22,501 nucleotides of DNA from Dehalococcoidales bacterium (GTDB lineage Bacteria; Chloroflexota; Dehalococcoidia; Dehalococcoidales; JAUXAE01): contig JAUXAE010000003.1 of assembly GCA_030620035.1 (NCBI GenBank), positions 1-22,501 on the forward strand, written 5' to 3'. Positions within the stretch are counted from its first letter, which is position 1, and each line of letters opens with the position of its first letter. The notes under the pieces are model-generated. The model worked only from the letters and a program-made list of their open reading frames with translations, searched no databases and was not told the origin of the DNA. Shown piece after piece: positions 1 to 7,231 of the stretch. A program made the position numbers and the translations under genes.

Positions 1-356
1 CCTACGACATACAGGGCACGTGGAACAAACCTGGTATAAAACACTATTACTATAATGGGGCAACCTGTCTCAAGTACTGGTTCGAGTCCGTTTTCGGCTG
101 TGGCATCTGTCGTGCTGTCTGTCCGTTCAGCCAGAAGAATAAGGCCTCTATCCATGATTGGTTTATCAAGCCGGTTGTAGCCATAACTCCTATCTTTAAC
201 GGGTTCTTCGCCAACATGGATGATTTTTTTGGTTACGATAGGAGAGAATCTGACGGTATGTTCTCTCTCAGAGAAGGGGAGCAGTCATGGTGGGACATAG
301 AAGAAGCCCCCGTATACGGTTTTGACACCACGCGCTACACCAGAAAACTACAGTAA
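1..356 (+). CDS. rdhA: Reductive dehalogenase catalytic subunit, C-terminal part (partial)
   Basis: The 5' end lies outside the window; the open frame begins at base 3 and gives 117 residues before TAA at 354-356. It contains a ferredoxin-type iron-sulfur motif, a Cys followed ten residues later by CGICRAVCPF (pattern C-x10-C-x2-C-x3-CP), as in the C-terminal cluster region of RdhA. The tail is aromatic and acidic (SWWDIEEAPVYGF). RdhA is the corrinoid and Fe-S terminal reductase of organohalide respiration, usually exported by Tat and held at the outer face of the membrane. The next gene encodes an RdhB-type anchor, which strongly supports the call. The Tat signal, corrinoid-binding part and first cluster motif cannot be checked here, and the substrate cannot be inferred. 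Confidence 0.93.
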   Translation, partial: YDIQGTWNKPGIKHYYYNGATCLKYWFESVFGCGICRAVCPFSQKNKASIHDWFIKPVVAITPIFNGFFANMDDFFGYDRRESDGMFSLREGEQSWWDIEEAPVYGFDTTRYTRKLQ

Positions 357-398
357 CCTAACGGAAAAGGATATTAACAAGGAAGGAGGTAGTTATAT

Positions 399-671
399 AT
401 GTGGTTTATTATTGGCCTTGTTGCCGGGGCGGCTCTGCTGGCATTAGTACTCTGGCTGCGTGGCCGGGATATCAAGGTAACCTGGTATGAGTGGCTCATC
501 GGAGCAGTTGGCCTACTGCTACTTATCTTCACCATCCAGAACCTGGTCGGCTCCTTTGCCGAGTTAGAGCCCACGGCCGCCTATATGTTCCTGCTGGTAA
601 CCGGACTGCCGTCTATTATTTTGCTGGCCGTAGCCTGGCAGCTGGTGGCTCGTAGGCAACGGGCTGGTTAG
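399..671 (+). CDS. rdhB: Reductive dehalogenase membrane anchor protein
   Basis: This 90-residue hydrophobic protein has three predicted membrane segments (about residues 2-20, 31-48 and 60-83). Family-like features are the EW pair at the start of helix 2, a QNLVGSFAELEPTAA stretch before helix 3, and MFLLVTGLP within it. RdhB proteins are about 75-105 residues with three helices and are thought to dock RdhA to the cytoplasmic membrane. The ATG at 399 follows a strong ribosome binding site (AAGGAGG, 383-389). The gap to rdhA is 42 bases, so the two are probably co-transcribed. The C-terminus is basic (RRQRAG), consistent with an inside location. A strong terminator follows. Confidence 0.9.
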   Translation: MWFIIGLVAGAALLALVLWLRGRDIKVTWYEWLIGAVGLLLLIFTIQNLVGSFAELEPTAAYMFLLVTGLPSIILLAVAWQLVARRQRAG

Positions 672-697
672 TTGACCACGGCTTAAATTAATGGCTG

Positions 698-756
698 TGA
701 GGTGTTTTGGCCTCACCCCTTCCCCCTCTCCACTAGTGGAGAGGGGGCTTGTTTTT
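698..756 (+). terminator. Rho-independent terminator after rdhAB
   Basis: A perfect 26-base palindrome at 722-747 has arms CCCCCTCTCCACT / AGTGGAGAGGGGG and is followed by CTTGTTTTT (748-756). A smaller hairpin, GTGAGG/CCTCAC, precedes it (698-717). This fits a terminator for rdhA-rdhB. The CCCCCTCTCC / GGAGAGGGGG core also recurs between the TCA-cycle genes, so this may be one member of a dispersed repeat that serves as a terminator here. Confidence 0.75.
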
Positions 757-798
757 GATAGATGGGAAACATTAGCTCGTTTAACAAGGAAAATAGGT

Positions 799-828
799 TT
801 GCCTATACGACAAACGGTGTGATATGAT
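799..828 (+). promoter_or_regulatory. Possible sigma70-type promoter for the carboxylase gene
   Basis: TTGCCT (799-804), an 18-base spacer and TATGAT (823-828) lie about 45 bases upstream of the TTG start at 874. The -10 matches consensus at five of six positions; the -35 is weaker. Its place after the rdhAB terminator and before the first gene of the next plus-strand cluster makes it plausible. Confidence 0.45.
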
Positions 829-873
829 TACGGCGAACTGTATTCAATCTTTTTTGGAGACGTGCTAGTTTAA

Positions 874-2427
874 TTGGCGATTCAGGATAAACTGGACAGC
901 CTTGCCCATCTTAAAAAGCAGGCCCAGAGCGGTGGCGGTGAAAAGCGCATCCAGCAGCAGCATGCCCGGGGCAAGCTGACCGCCCGGGAAAGGCTTGGCC
1001 TTCTTCTTGACCCCGGCAGTTTCAATGAACTGGGCACATTTGTCAGCCACCGCTGTAGCGACTTTGGCCTGGCTGAGCAGCAGTATCTCGGTGACGCCGT
1101 AGTTACCGGCCGCGGCCGGGTAGACGGCCGGCCTGTTTTTGTCTATTCTCAGGACTTTACCGTTCTTGGCGGCTCGATATCTGAGGTGGTCGGTCTCAAG
1201 GTAGGCCAGGTTATGGACCTGGCCCTAAATCAGGGTGCCCCGCTCATCGCCATAAATGACTCGGGTGGCGCCCGCATCCAGGAGGGTGTGGCCAGCCTTG
1301 GCGGCGTCGGTGATATGCTGCTCAAGAATACCCTGTGCTCAGGGGTCATCCCGCAGATATCGGTGGTGGTCGGGCCCAGTGCCGGCGGTGCCGTCTACTG
1401 CCCGGCGATAACCGACTTTGTCTTCATGGTCAAGGGTATCAGCCAGATGTATATTACCGGTCCTGATGTGGTCAAGGCGGTTACCGGTGAGGAGATAAGC
1501 CATGAGGACCTGGGCGGGGCCGAGGTTCACGCCGGTAAGAGTGGCGTGGCCCACTTTCTGGCTGATGATGAAAAGGCGTGCTTTAAGACGGTGCGCCGCC
1601 TGCTCAGCTTCCTGCCCCAGAGTAATAACAGAGCTTCCCTGCCTGAGGTAGAGCCTAGTGATGACCCCGAGCGAACCGATGAAAGCCTGCTTAAGCTGGT
1701 ACCGGATAATCCCAAGAGGGCTTACGATATGAAGCGGTTGATTACCAGCGTGGCCGATAACGGTGACTTCTTGGAGGTTCATCAGCACTTCGCCCCCAGT
1801 ATTATTGTTGGCTTTGCCCGGCTCAACGGCAAGTCAGTGGGTGTTGTCGCCCAACAGCCGTCCTGCCTGGCCGGGGTTATTGATATTGACGCCTCAGTCA
1901 AGGCGGCCAGGTTTGTCCGTTTCTGCGATGCCTTCAACATCCCCCTGGTCAGCTTTGTTGATGTCCCCGGCTTCATGCCCGGCACCAACCAGGAGCACGG
2001 TGGCATCATCAGGCATGGGGCCAAGCTTATCTATGCCTATGCTGAGGCCACGGTACCCAAGGTTACCGTTATCACCCGTAAGGCCTACGGCGGCGCCTAC
2101 ATCGTGATGAGCTCAAAGCACCTGCGCGGTGATATCAATTATGCCTGGCCCAGCGGGGAGATAGCTGTTATGGGGGCCGAGGGGGCGGTAAATATCATCT
2201 TTAGAAATGCGATTGCAAAGTCTGATGACCCGGCTGAAACCAGGCAGAAGCTGGTCAGTGAGTATCAGGAGAGGTTTGATAACCCCTATAGGGCGGCCGC
2301 CCTGGGCTACATTGATGATGTCATTGACCCCAGGGAGACACGTCCCAAACTGGTCAGGGCGCTTGAGATGCTGAAGGGTAAGGCCCAGAGCAACCCGCCC
2401 AAAAAACACGGCAATATTCCACTATAG
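874..2427 (+). CDS. Acyl-CoA carboxylase beta subunit (propionyl-/methylmalonyl-CoA carboxyltransferase)
   Basis: This 517-residue protein matches the usual length of PccB/MmdA (12S-type) carboxyltransferases, which move CO2 between carboxybiotin and the alpha carbon of propionyl-CoA or acetyl-CoA. Family motifs include HARGKLTARERL near the N-terminus, SGGARIQEGV and GPSAGGAVYCPA in the first crotonase-like half, and DVPGFMPG, GGAYIVMSS and WPSGEIAVMGAEGAV in the second half. Translation appears to start at TTG 874 after TTTTGGAGA (852-860). No biotin carboxylase or biotin carrier gene is in the window. The downstream genes are a very short ORF and a broken 5S-type gene, so it may once have belonged to a transcarboxylase or decarboxylase operon. 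Whether it now works with partners elsewhere as propionyl-CoA carboxylase cannot be decided here. Confidence 0.9.
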   Translation: MAIQDKLDSLAHLKKQAQSGGGEKRIQQQHARGKLTARERLGLLLDPGSFNELGTFVSHRCSDFGLAEQQYLGDAVVTGRGRVDGRPVFVYSQDFTVLGGSISEVVGLKVGQVMDLALNQGAPLIAINDSGGARIQEGVASLGGVGDMLLKNTLCSGVIPQISVVVGPSAGGAVYCPAITDFVFMVKGISQMYITGPDVVKAVTGEEISHEDLGGAEVHAGKSGVAHFLADDEKACFKTVRRLLSFLPQSNNRASLPEVEPSDDPERTDESLLKLVPDNPKRAYDMKRLITSVADNGDFLEVHQHFAPSIIVGFARLNGKSVGVVAQQPSCLAGVIDIDASVKAARFVRFCDAFNIPLVSFVDVPGFMPGTNQEHGGIIRHGAKLIYAYAEATVPKVTVITRKAYGGAYIVMSSKHLRGDINYAWPSGEIAVMGAEGAVNIIFRNAIAKSDDPAETRQKLVSEYQERFDNPYRAAALGYIDDVIDPRETRPKLVRALEMLKGKAQSNPPKKHGNIPL

Positions 2428-2440
2428 AATGGGAGCGACT

Positions 2441-2572
2441 GTGGCTGACGAGAATAGACTAGCGGCTGTTATCATGAGCGCCATTACTGCCTACATACAG
2501 GCTGAGGAGCCAGATCAGGCTTATAAGCTGGGAGCGGCGGGTGGTGAGGGGGCAGAAGAACCCAAGACTTAG
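2441..2572 (+). CDS. Short acidic protein downstream of the carboxyltransferase
   Basis: This 43-codon ORF begins at GTG 2441 with GGAG at 2432-2435, five bases upstream. An in-frame ATG at 2429 lacks a ribosome binding site. The product has a predicted amphipathic helix (LAAVIMSAITAYIQAEE) followed by a Gly/Ala/Glu-rich tail. Small proteins with an L..A...A..AY...E helix occur beside carboxyltransferase beta subunits as epsilon/delta-type accessory subunits. I infer a similar role from position and pattern only, with no firm family match. It follows the carboxylase stop by 13 bases and was probably translated as part of the same operon. Confidence 0.5.
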   Translation: MADENRLAAVIMSAITAYIQAEEPDQAYKLGAAGGEGAEEPKT

Positions 2573-2607
2573 ACATCTTTTTAGGTTATAAGCCAAGAGG
2601 AATAATA

Positions 2608-2685
2608 ATGGAGAAGAACTCCCTAAAGATTACCGATGTTACCTTGCGTGACGGCCATCAGTCACTGCTGGCCACCATTGGTTAG
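2608..2685 (+). pseudogene. Truncated 5' remnant of a carboxyltransferase 5S / PycB / OadA-type gene
   Basis: An ATG at 2608, preceded by AAGAGG (2595-2600), opens a frame that reads KITDVTLRDGHQSLLAT and stops at TAG 2683-2685 after 25 codons. This is the conserved N-terminus of the biotin-dependent carboxyltransferase family (pyruvate carboxylase subunit B, oxaloacetate decarboxylase alpha, transcarboxylase 5S), which normally continues as ATRMRTED and runs for several hundred residues. Homology ends just after LLAT, and the aconitase gene starts 29 bases later. I interpret this as the left end of a deleted gene, retained in frame with its ribosome binding site. A nonsense mutation alone would not explain it, because no downstream 5S sequence follows. 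Confidence 0.75.
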
Positions 2686-2713
2686 CCTTTAAGTCTAGTA
2701 AAGAGGTCCCTCA

Positions 2714-3967
2714 TTGGCTAAGACGTTAGCTGAGAAGATCCTGAGTGAAAAGTCCCAGGGTGATGCCCGGTCAGGAGATATTGTTGTTGCCCAGGTAGAC
2801 CTGGTCTTCGTCCAGGATACCACCGGGCCGCTGACAATAGACGAGTTCCGTAAACTGGGCTTTGAGCGTCTGGCCAACCCGAAGAAGACCTTCCTGTTTC
2901 TGGACCATGCCGCCCCCAGCCCCAATCATCAGCTTTCCAGCGACCACATCAAGCTGCGCCAATTCGCCCGGCAGTTCGGCTGCCGGCTGTATGACGTCGG
3001 TGACGGCGTCTGCCATCAGGTGGTGGCTGAGTCTCTGGCCCGACCCGGCGATGTCATCGTTGGCGCCGACTCCCACACGGTAACCACCGGTGCCCTGGGG
3101 TCCCTGGCCACCGGCATGGGCTCCTCTGATGTGGCCGTTATTTTGGGCCTGGGTAAGACCTGGTTCCGGGTACCTGAGACTATCAGGGTGGTTGTCTCCG
3201 GTGATTTTAAGGCCGGCGTTTCGGCTAAAGACCTGAGCCTGCACCTTATCGGCCGGCTCGGTGCCGATGGGGCTACCTACAAGGCCCTGGAGTTTGGTGG
3301 TGACACTGTGGACAGGATGTCCCTATCGGGGCGTCTAACGATAGCCAATATGGCCGTTGAAGCCGGGGCCAAGCTGGGGCTTTTGCCATCGGATGAGATT
3401 ACTCGGGACTATCTGGCCTCACAGGGGCGGGCCGAGCACTACCGCCCCCTTTCCCCGGACGCCAAGGCCAGTTATGAACAGAGAATCAGCATTGATGCCG
3501 CCGACCTAGAGCCTACCGTGTCCCGGCCCCACACGGTGGATAATACGGCTCCGGCCAGGGAGCTCAAAGGGATTAAAATTCAGCAGGTTTTTATCGGTAC
3601 CTGTACTAGTGGCCGCTTGGAGGACCTGGCGGTGGCGGCTGATATATTAAGGGGGAAGCAGCACCACCGGGACACCCGGCTGATAGTAGCCCCGGCGTCA
3701 CGGCGGGTTCTACTAGAGGCTATTGCCGCCGGCCATATCCAGACGCTGGCCCAGGCCGGGGCGGTCATCCTGCCCCCGGGCTGCGGCCCCTGTTTGGGGC
3801 TGCATCAGGGGGTGCTCGGTAGAGGTGAGGCCTGCCTTTCTACGGCCAACCGAAACTTCAAGGGGCGGATGGGTAGCCCTGAGGCCTTTATCTATCTGGC
3901 CAGCCCGGCTACGGCCGCGGCCACAGCCCTGACTGGTGAAATCACCGACCCCAGAGAGGTGCTTTAG
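2714..3967 (+). CDS. Aconitase / isopropylmalate isomerase family, large subunit
   Basis: This 417-residue LeuC/HacA-type large subunit carries the three cluster ligands typical of the family: Cys297 in FIGTCTSGR and Cys357 and Cys360 in PPGCGPCLG. Other family motifs are FLDHAAPSPN near residue 62, GADSHTVTTGALGS (residues 117-130) and the STANRNFKGRMGS block near the C-terminus. The start is TTG 2714 with GAGG at 2703-2706. The small subunit begins directly after its stop. The family isomerises citrate, isopropylmalate or homocitrate. The neighbours (isocitrate dehydrogenase, malate dehydrogenase, fumarase) and an aconitase-like motif in the small subunit favour citrate/isocitrate. No leuA or true leuB is nearby, though isopropylmalate isomerase activity cannot be excluded. 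Confidence 0.88.
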   Translation: MAKTLAEKILSEKSQGDARSGDIVVAQVDLVFVQDTTGPLTIDEFRKLGFERLANPKKTFLFLDHAAPSPNHQLSSDHIKLRQFARQFGCRLYDVGDGVCHQVVAESLARPGDVIVGADSHTVTTGALGSLATGMGSSDVAVILGLGKTWFRVPETIRVVVSGDFKAGVSAKDLSLHLIGRLGADGATYKALEFGGDTVDRMSLSGRLTIANMAVEAGAKLGLLPSDEITRDYLASQGRAEHYRPLSPDAKASYEQRISIDAADLEPTVSRPHTVDNTAPARELKGIKIQQVFIGTCTSGRLEDLAVAADILRGKQHHRDTRLIVAPASRRVLLEAIAAGHIQTLAQAGAVILPPGCGPCLGLHQGVLGRGEACLSTANRNFKGRMGSPEAFIYLASPATAAATALTGEITDPREVL

Positions 3968-4462
3968 ATGCTCAGGGGAAGAGCCTTCAAATTTGGTGAT
4001 GATATCTCTACCGACCATATTGCCCCGGGGCGGCTGGCCCATCTGAGAAGCAACCTGCCCGAGTTGGCCAGGCATGTTCTGGAGGACGCCGATGTCACCT
4101 TCGCCTCAAGGGTAAAGGCCGGGGATTTTATCGTTGCCGGTGGGAATTTTGGCCTGGGCTCAAGCCGCGAGCATGCCCCGCTTATTATCAAGCTGGCCGG
4201 TGTTAGTGCTATACTGGCTAAATCGGTGGCCCGAATATTCTTTAGAAACGCCATCAACCTGGGGCTGCCGGTGCTCATCTGTGATACCGATAGGATTGAT
4301 GACGGTGATGAGCTGGAGATAGACCTGGCCGCTGGTGCTATTGTGGATAGGACTAATGGTAAGGAGCTTGCCTTTGACAAAATCCCTCCCGTGATGCTGG
4401 CTATCCTTAACGAGGGCGGGCTTATCCCCTATATTAAGAAGTATGGCGGCTTTAGATTATAA
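3968..4462 (+). CDS. Aconitase / isopropylmalate isomerase family, small subunit
   Basis: This 164-residue swivel-domain protein begins with ATG abutting the large-subunit stop (TAG 3965-3967), so translation is probably coupled. The motif GSSREHAP (near residue 59) is the substrate-carboxylate site shared by LeuD and aconitase. The N-terminal DDISTDHIAPGR resembles the TTDHISPAG motif of aconitases rather than the TDQIIPARYL-type motif of typical LeuD. The short loop that follows reads RLAHLRS, unlike the usual YL-containing loop of isopropylmalate isomerases. With the large subunit it would form a heteromeric [4Fe-4S] hydro-lyase. Aconitase activity is inferred from these motifs and the TCA-cycle neighbours. 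Confidence 0.87.
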   Translation: MLRGRAFKFGDDISTDHIAPGRLAHLRSNLPELARHVLEDADVTFASRVKAGDFIVAGGNFGLGSSREHAPLIIKLAGVSAILAKSVARIFFRNAINLGLPVLICDTDRIDDGDELEIDLAAGAIVDRTNGKELAFDKIPPVMLAILNEGGLIPYIKKYGGFRL

Positions 4463-4533
4463 CCAAACTTCAGCGGCGAGAAGCCAGTAACTGATATAAT
4501 TTGTGAACTGATAAGAACCGAGGGGGCTCTTAA

Positions 4534-4929
4534 GTGAGGGATGAAGAAAAGCTGCAAGTTTGTTGGCAAGCTTTTTCGATGGAGAACTCTTTGCTTCAAA
4601 GTTACAGAACGCTGTTCATGATGGTAGAAGCAGCGTTATTGGCCTTAGGATTTGTGTTGCTCCAAGTTTATGAGGGAGCGGGAATTTTGTTTCCGGCCAT
4701 TATTGGCTGGATAGTTGCTATCATTTGGGTGATAATATGTGAGGCTAAGGGAAAGGATGTTGATACGTGGATGAAGCGGATAATTAGCTTGCAACCAGCA
4801 ACAGGAACGGACTGGTTCGAGTATCTCAAACCAGGAGTTAAGTTTCCAGGGGGAAGGATTGCTCGCTACTTATTCAATTATGCAATACCCTTAGTGATAG
4901 TAGTACTTTGGGTAATTATGGTGATATAG
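4534..4929 (+). CDS. Small membrane protein of unknown function
   Basis: This 131-residue protein has a GTG start at 4534 (GAGGGGG upstream at 4520-4526) and a soluble N-terminus of about 25 residues. Predicted membrane segments lie at about 27-45, 51-69 and 112-131, and a cytoplasmic-looking linker contains KGKDVDTWMKR and TDWFEYLKPG. I do not recognise the family. Base composition and codon use look more AT-rich than in the flanking TCA genes, and the gene splits the aconitase genes from isocitrate dehydrogenase, which suggests a later insertion. A TATAAT at 4495-4500 could be a -10 element, but no convincing -35 lies at the right distance. The gap to the next gene is about 50 bases. Confidence 0.7.
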   Translation: MRDEEKLQVCWQAFSMENSLLQSYRTLFMMVEAALLALGFVLLQVYEGAGILFPAIIGWIVAIIWVIICEAKGKDVDTWMKRIISLQPATGTDWFEYLKPGVKFPGGRIARYLFNYAIPLVIVVLWVIMVI

Positions 4930-4981
4930 CATAAATAATTTGAGGGGGTTTCCGTAACAACAATCGGAAGGGGATATATTG

Positions 4982-6064
4982 ATGACCTATAATATTACCC
5001 TTATTCCGGGCGACGGAGTAGGACCCGAGGTTACCGAGGCGACGCGGCGGGTTCTGGAAGCCACTGGTGTTGGCCTTAAATGGGAGGTGGTCTATGCCGG
5101 TGCCGAGGTCGTGGAAAAGTACGGCACACCACTCCCTGAGCATGTCCTCAAGTCCATCAGGAAGAATAGGGTAGCCCTTAAGGGGCCGGTGACCACCCCG
5201 GTAGGCTCTGGTTTTAGGAGCATCAATGTCGCCCTGCGTAAGGCTCTTGGCCTCTATGCCTGTGTCCGCCCCTGTAAGAGCTATCCCGGGGTTCCTTCAC
5301 GCTATTCAGATGTGGACATTGTCGTCATCCGCGAGAATATGGAGGACCTCTATATCGGCATTGAGTTTGAGAAAGGGTCTAAAGGGGCGGCCCGGTTAAT
5401 AAAACTGCTTGCCGAGACAAAAGAGGCATCGGTTGGGGAGGATGCCGGTTTCAGCATCAAGCTGATTTCTGAGAGGGGCAGCCGCCGCATTGTCCGCTTC
5501 GCCTTCGACTATGCCCGCCGCCATCAAAGAAAGAAGGTAACGGCGGTGCACAAGGCCAACATTATGAAGTTCTCCGACGGGCTGTTCTTGTCTGTCGCCG
5601 GCCAGGTGGCCCGGGACTACCCTGATATTGAGTTTGGGGACAGGATTGTTGATAACATGGCCATGCAGCTGGTTAAAAGGCCGCAGCAGTTTGACATAAT
5701 AGTTGCCCCCAATCTCTATGGCGATATAATCTCAGACCTGGGTGCCGGCCTGGTCGGCGGCCTGGGGCTGGCCCCCGGGGCCAACATTGGTGATCGCTTT
5801 GCCCTGTTTGAGCCGACCCACGGCAGCGCCCCCAAGTATAGGGGGCAGAACAAGGTCAATCCCATGGCCATGATGCTCTCCGGGGTGATGATGCTCGACC
5901 ACCTCGGTGAGAAAGAGGCTGCTCAGCGGCTGGAGAAGGCTATAGCCGAGGTCATCGCCGAGGGCAGGAATGTTACCTATGACCTGAAGCCTGAGGGGGA
6001 GCCGGCGGTGGGCACCTCCGAGGTGGCCGATGCCGTTATTGAAAAACTAAAGGAGTCAAAATAG
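4982..6064 (+). CDS. icd: Isocitrate dehydrogenase (decarboxylating, IDH/IPMDH superfamily)
   Basis: This 360-residue beta-decarboxylating dehydrogenase converts isocitrate to 2-oxoglutarate and CO2. The substrate-site segment GSGFRSINVALRK holds Ser80 and Asn82, as in isocitrate rather than isopropylmalate dehydrogenases. YACVRPCKS and IRENMEDLY follow, then the metal-binding NLYGDIISDLGAGL. The cofactor loop HGSAPKYRGQNKVNP has Lys285 and Tyr286 where NADP-specific E. coli IDH has Lys344/Tyr345; NAD enzymes usually have Asp/Ile. A Tyr is kept in NVTYD, but the next determinant (E. coli Arg395) is replaced by Pro, so cofactor use may be mixed. ATG 4982 follows GGAAGGGG (4966-4973); a TTG just upstream at 4979 is less likely. 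Confidence 0.88.
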   Translation: MTYNITLIPGDGVGPEVTEATRRVLEATGVGLKWEVVYAGAEVVEKYGTPLPEHVLKSIRKNRVALKGPVTTPVGSGFRSINVALRKALGLYACVRPCKSYPGVPSRYSDVDIVVIRENMEDLYIGIEFEKGSKGAARLIKLLAETKEASVGEDAGFSIKLISERGSRRIVRFAFDYARRHQRKKVTAVHKANIMKFSDGLFLSVAGQVARDYPDIEFGDRIVDNMAMQLVKRPQQFDIIVAPNLYGDIISDLGAGLVGGLGLAPGANIGDRFALFEPTHGSAPKYRGQNKVNPMAMMLSGVMMLDHLGEKEAAQRLEKAIAEVIAEGRNVTYDLKPEGEPAVGTSEVADAVIEKLKESK

Positions 6065-6304
6065 AAAGGGAAGCTCCTCTTACATAACCAAGAGGGTGAG
6101 GTGGGTTACAATCCAGGCTTTTTGGTGACTCTTTCTTCCCACCCTCCCGCCCTCGAGTCGTCTCTGGGAGTTGCCAAGAAGTCTTGCGGGGAGTCTAAAG
6201 AGGAACGCAGTCCTAATATGGGGAGTCGAAGAGAGGCGGCGCCTCTCTTATGTAATCGTACCCCCTCTCCTTTGAAGGAGAGGGGTATAAAGGGGGCGCG
6301 GTCG
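6065..6304 (+). repeat. Hairpin-rich intergenic repeat upstream of mdh
   Basis: This 240-base gap holds no credible gene. It contains AGAGGGTGAGGTGGGTTA near 6091, a perfect hairpin AAGAGAGGC-GGC-GCCTCTCTT at 6229-6249, and the palindromic core CCCCTCTCCTT / AAGGAGAGGGG at 6262-6285. The final stretch is TATAAAGGGGGCGCGGTCG, running into the apparent mdh start. The same order of parts (small hairpin, CCCCCTCTCC palindrome, AAGGGGG tail) recurs before the fumarase beta gene, and partly before fumarase alpha. The AAGGGGG probably acts as the ribosome binding site of mdh. Confidence 0.7.
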
Positions 6305-7231
6305 ATAAGCAAGATTAGTATCATCGGTGCCGGCAATGTCGGTGCCAGCCTGGCTCAGCGGATTGCTGAGCGTGGCCATGCCGATATCGTCTTGATGGAT
6401 ATTATCCCGGGTGTGCCTCAGGGCAAGGCGCTGGATATACAGCAGTCGGCACCCATCCTAGGGTTTGACTGTCACATATTGGGTACCAATAGCTACCGGG
6501 ATACGGCAGAATCAGATGTGGTCGTCATTACCGCCGGCACCGGCCGAAAGCCGGGTATGACCCGTGATGAACTGCTGCTGGTCAATATGAAAATCGTCAC
6601 CGAGGTTGCCGCTAATGTGGCCCGTTTCTCGCCCAACAGCATTATAGTTATGGTGACCAATCCGGTGGATGCCATGACCTATCTGGCCCTCAAGGTCAGC
6701 CGCTTTCCGTCCAGCAGGGTACTGGGTCTGTCCGGTATCCTGGATGGCGCTCGCCTGGCCAGCTTTATGGCCGCCGAGCTTGGGGTACCTGCGGCCCAGG
6801 TCTCGGCCTGTGTCCTCGGTGAGCATGGTCAGCACATGGTGGTTATCCCCAGGCTGTCTCGTGTCGGGGGCACCCCGATAACCAAGCTCCTGCCCCGGGA
6901 AATGATAGAGCGGCTGGTAGACCGAACTATTAAGGGTGGCGCCGAGATTATCAACCTGCTTAAAATGGGCAGTGCCTTTTACGCGCCCTCGGCGGCAGTG
7001 GCCCAAATGGTTGAGTCCATAGTCTGTGATAACAAGGAAATTCTTAATTGTGCCGCCTACCTTCAGGGGGAATACGGCATTAGGGATACCGTTATCGGTG
7101 TCCCGGTAAGGCTGGGCAGAAGCGGCATTGAGCAGATAATAGAATTGGAGCTGACTGAAGAAGAGAAGAAGACTTTAGCTACCTCAGCCGAGGCGGTGAA
7201 GAAGACAATTAAGACTATGAAATTGGGGTAG
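6305..7231 (+). CDS. mdh: Malate dehydrogenase (type 3, LDH-like), apparent ATA start
   Basis: The product interconverts malate and oxaloacetate with NAD. From the apparent start at ATA 6305 it has 308 residues, the normal size, beginning SKISIIGAGNVGA, the expected N-terminal Rossmann motif. An acidic residue in VLMDII fits NAD use. GRKPGMTRDELL carries the mobile-loop arginines, VTNPVDAMT the substrate-side motif, and GEHGQHMV the catalytic His. ATA lies eight bases after AAAGGGGG (6289-6296). The only canonical alternatives upstream in frame are TTG 6272, inside the repeat palindrome, or ATG 6218 and earlier, which would add repeat-derived residues. I therefore prefer ATA, with moderate certainty about the exact initiation codon. 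Confidence 0.9.
   Translation: MSKISIIGAGNVGASLAQRIAERGHADIVLMDIIPGVPQGKALDIQQSAPILGFDCHILGTNSYRDTAESDVVVITAGTGRKPGMTRDELLLVNMKIVTEVAANVARFSPNSIIVMVTNPVDAMTYLALKVSRFPSSRVLGLSGILDGARLASFMAAELGVPAAQVSACVLGEHGQHMVVIPRLSRVGGTPITKLLPREMIERLVDRTIKGGAEIINLLKMGSAFYAPSAAVAQMVESIVCDNKEILNCAAYLQGEYGIRDTVIGVPVRLGRSGIEQIIELELTEEEKKTLATSAEAVKKTIKTMKLG

Noticed and set aside
1339..1788. Antisense open frame of 149 codons inside the carboxylase gene
   Set aside because: It is a shadow of a GC-rich coding gene, with no ribosome binding site and no recognisable product.
6101..6304. N-terminal extension of malate dehydrogenase by up to 68 residues
   Set aside because: The added sequence is a translation of the intergenic repeat, including its hairpins. 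Homologs begin at KISIIGAGNVG.
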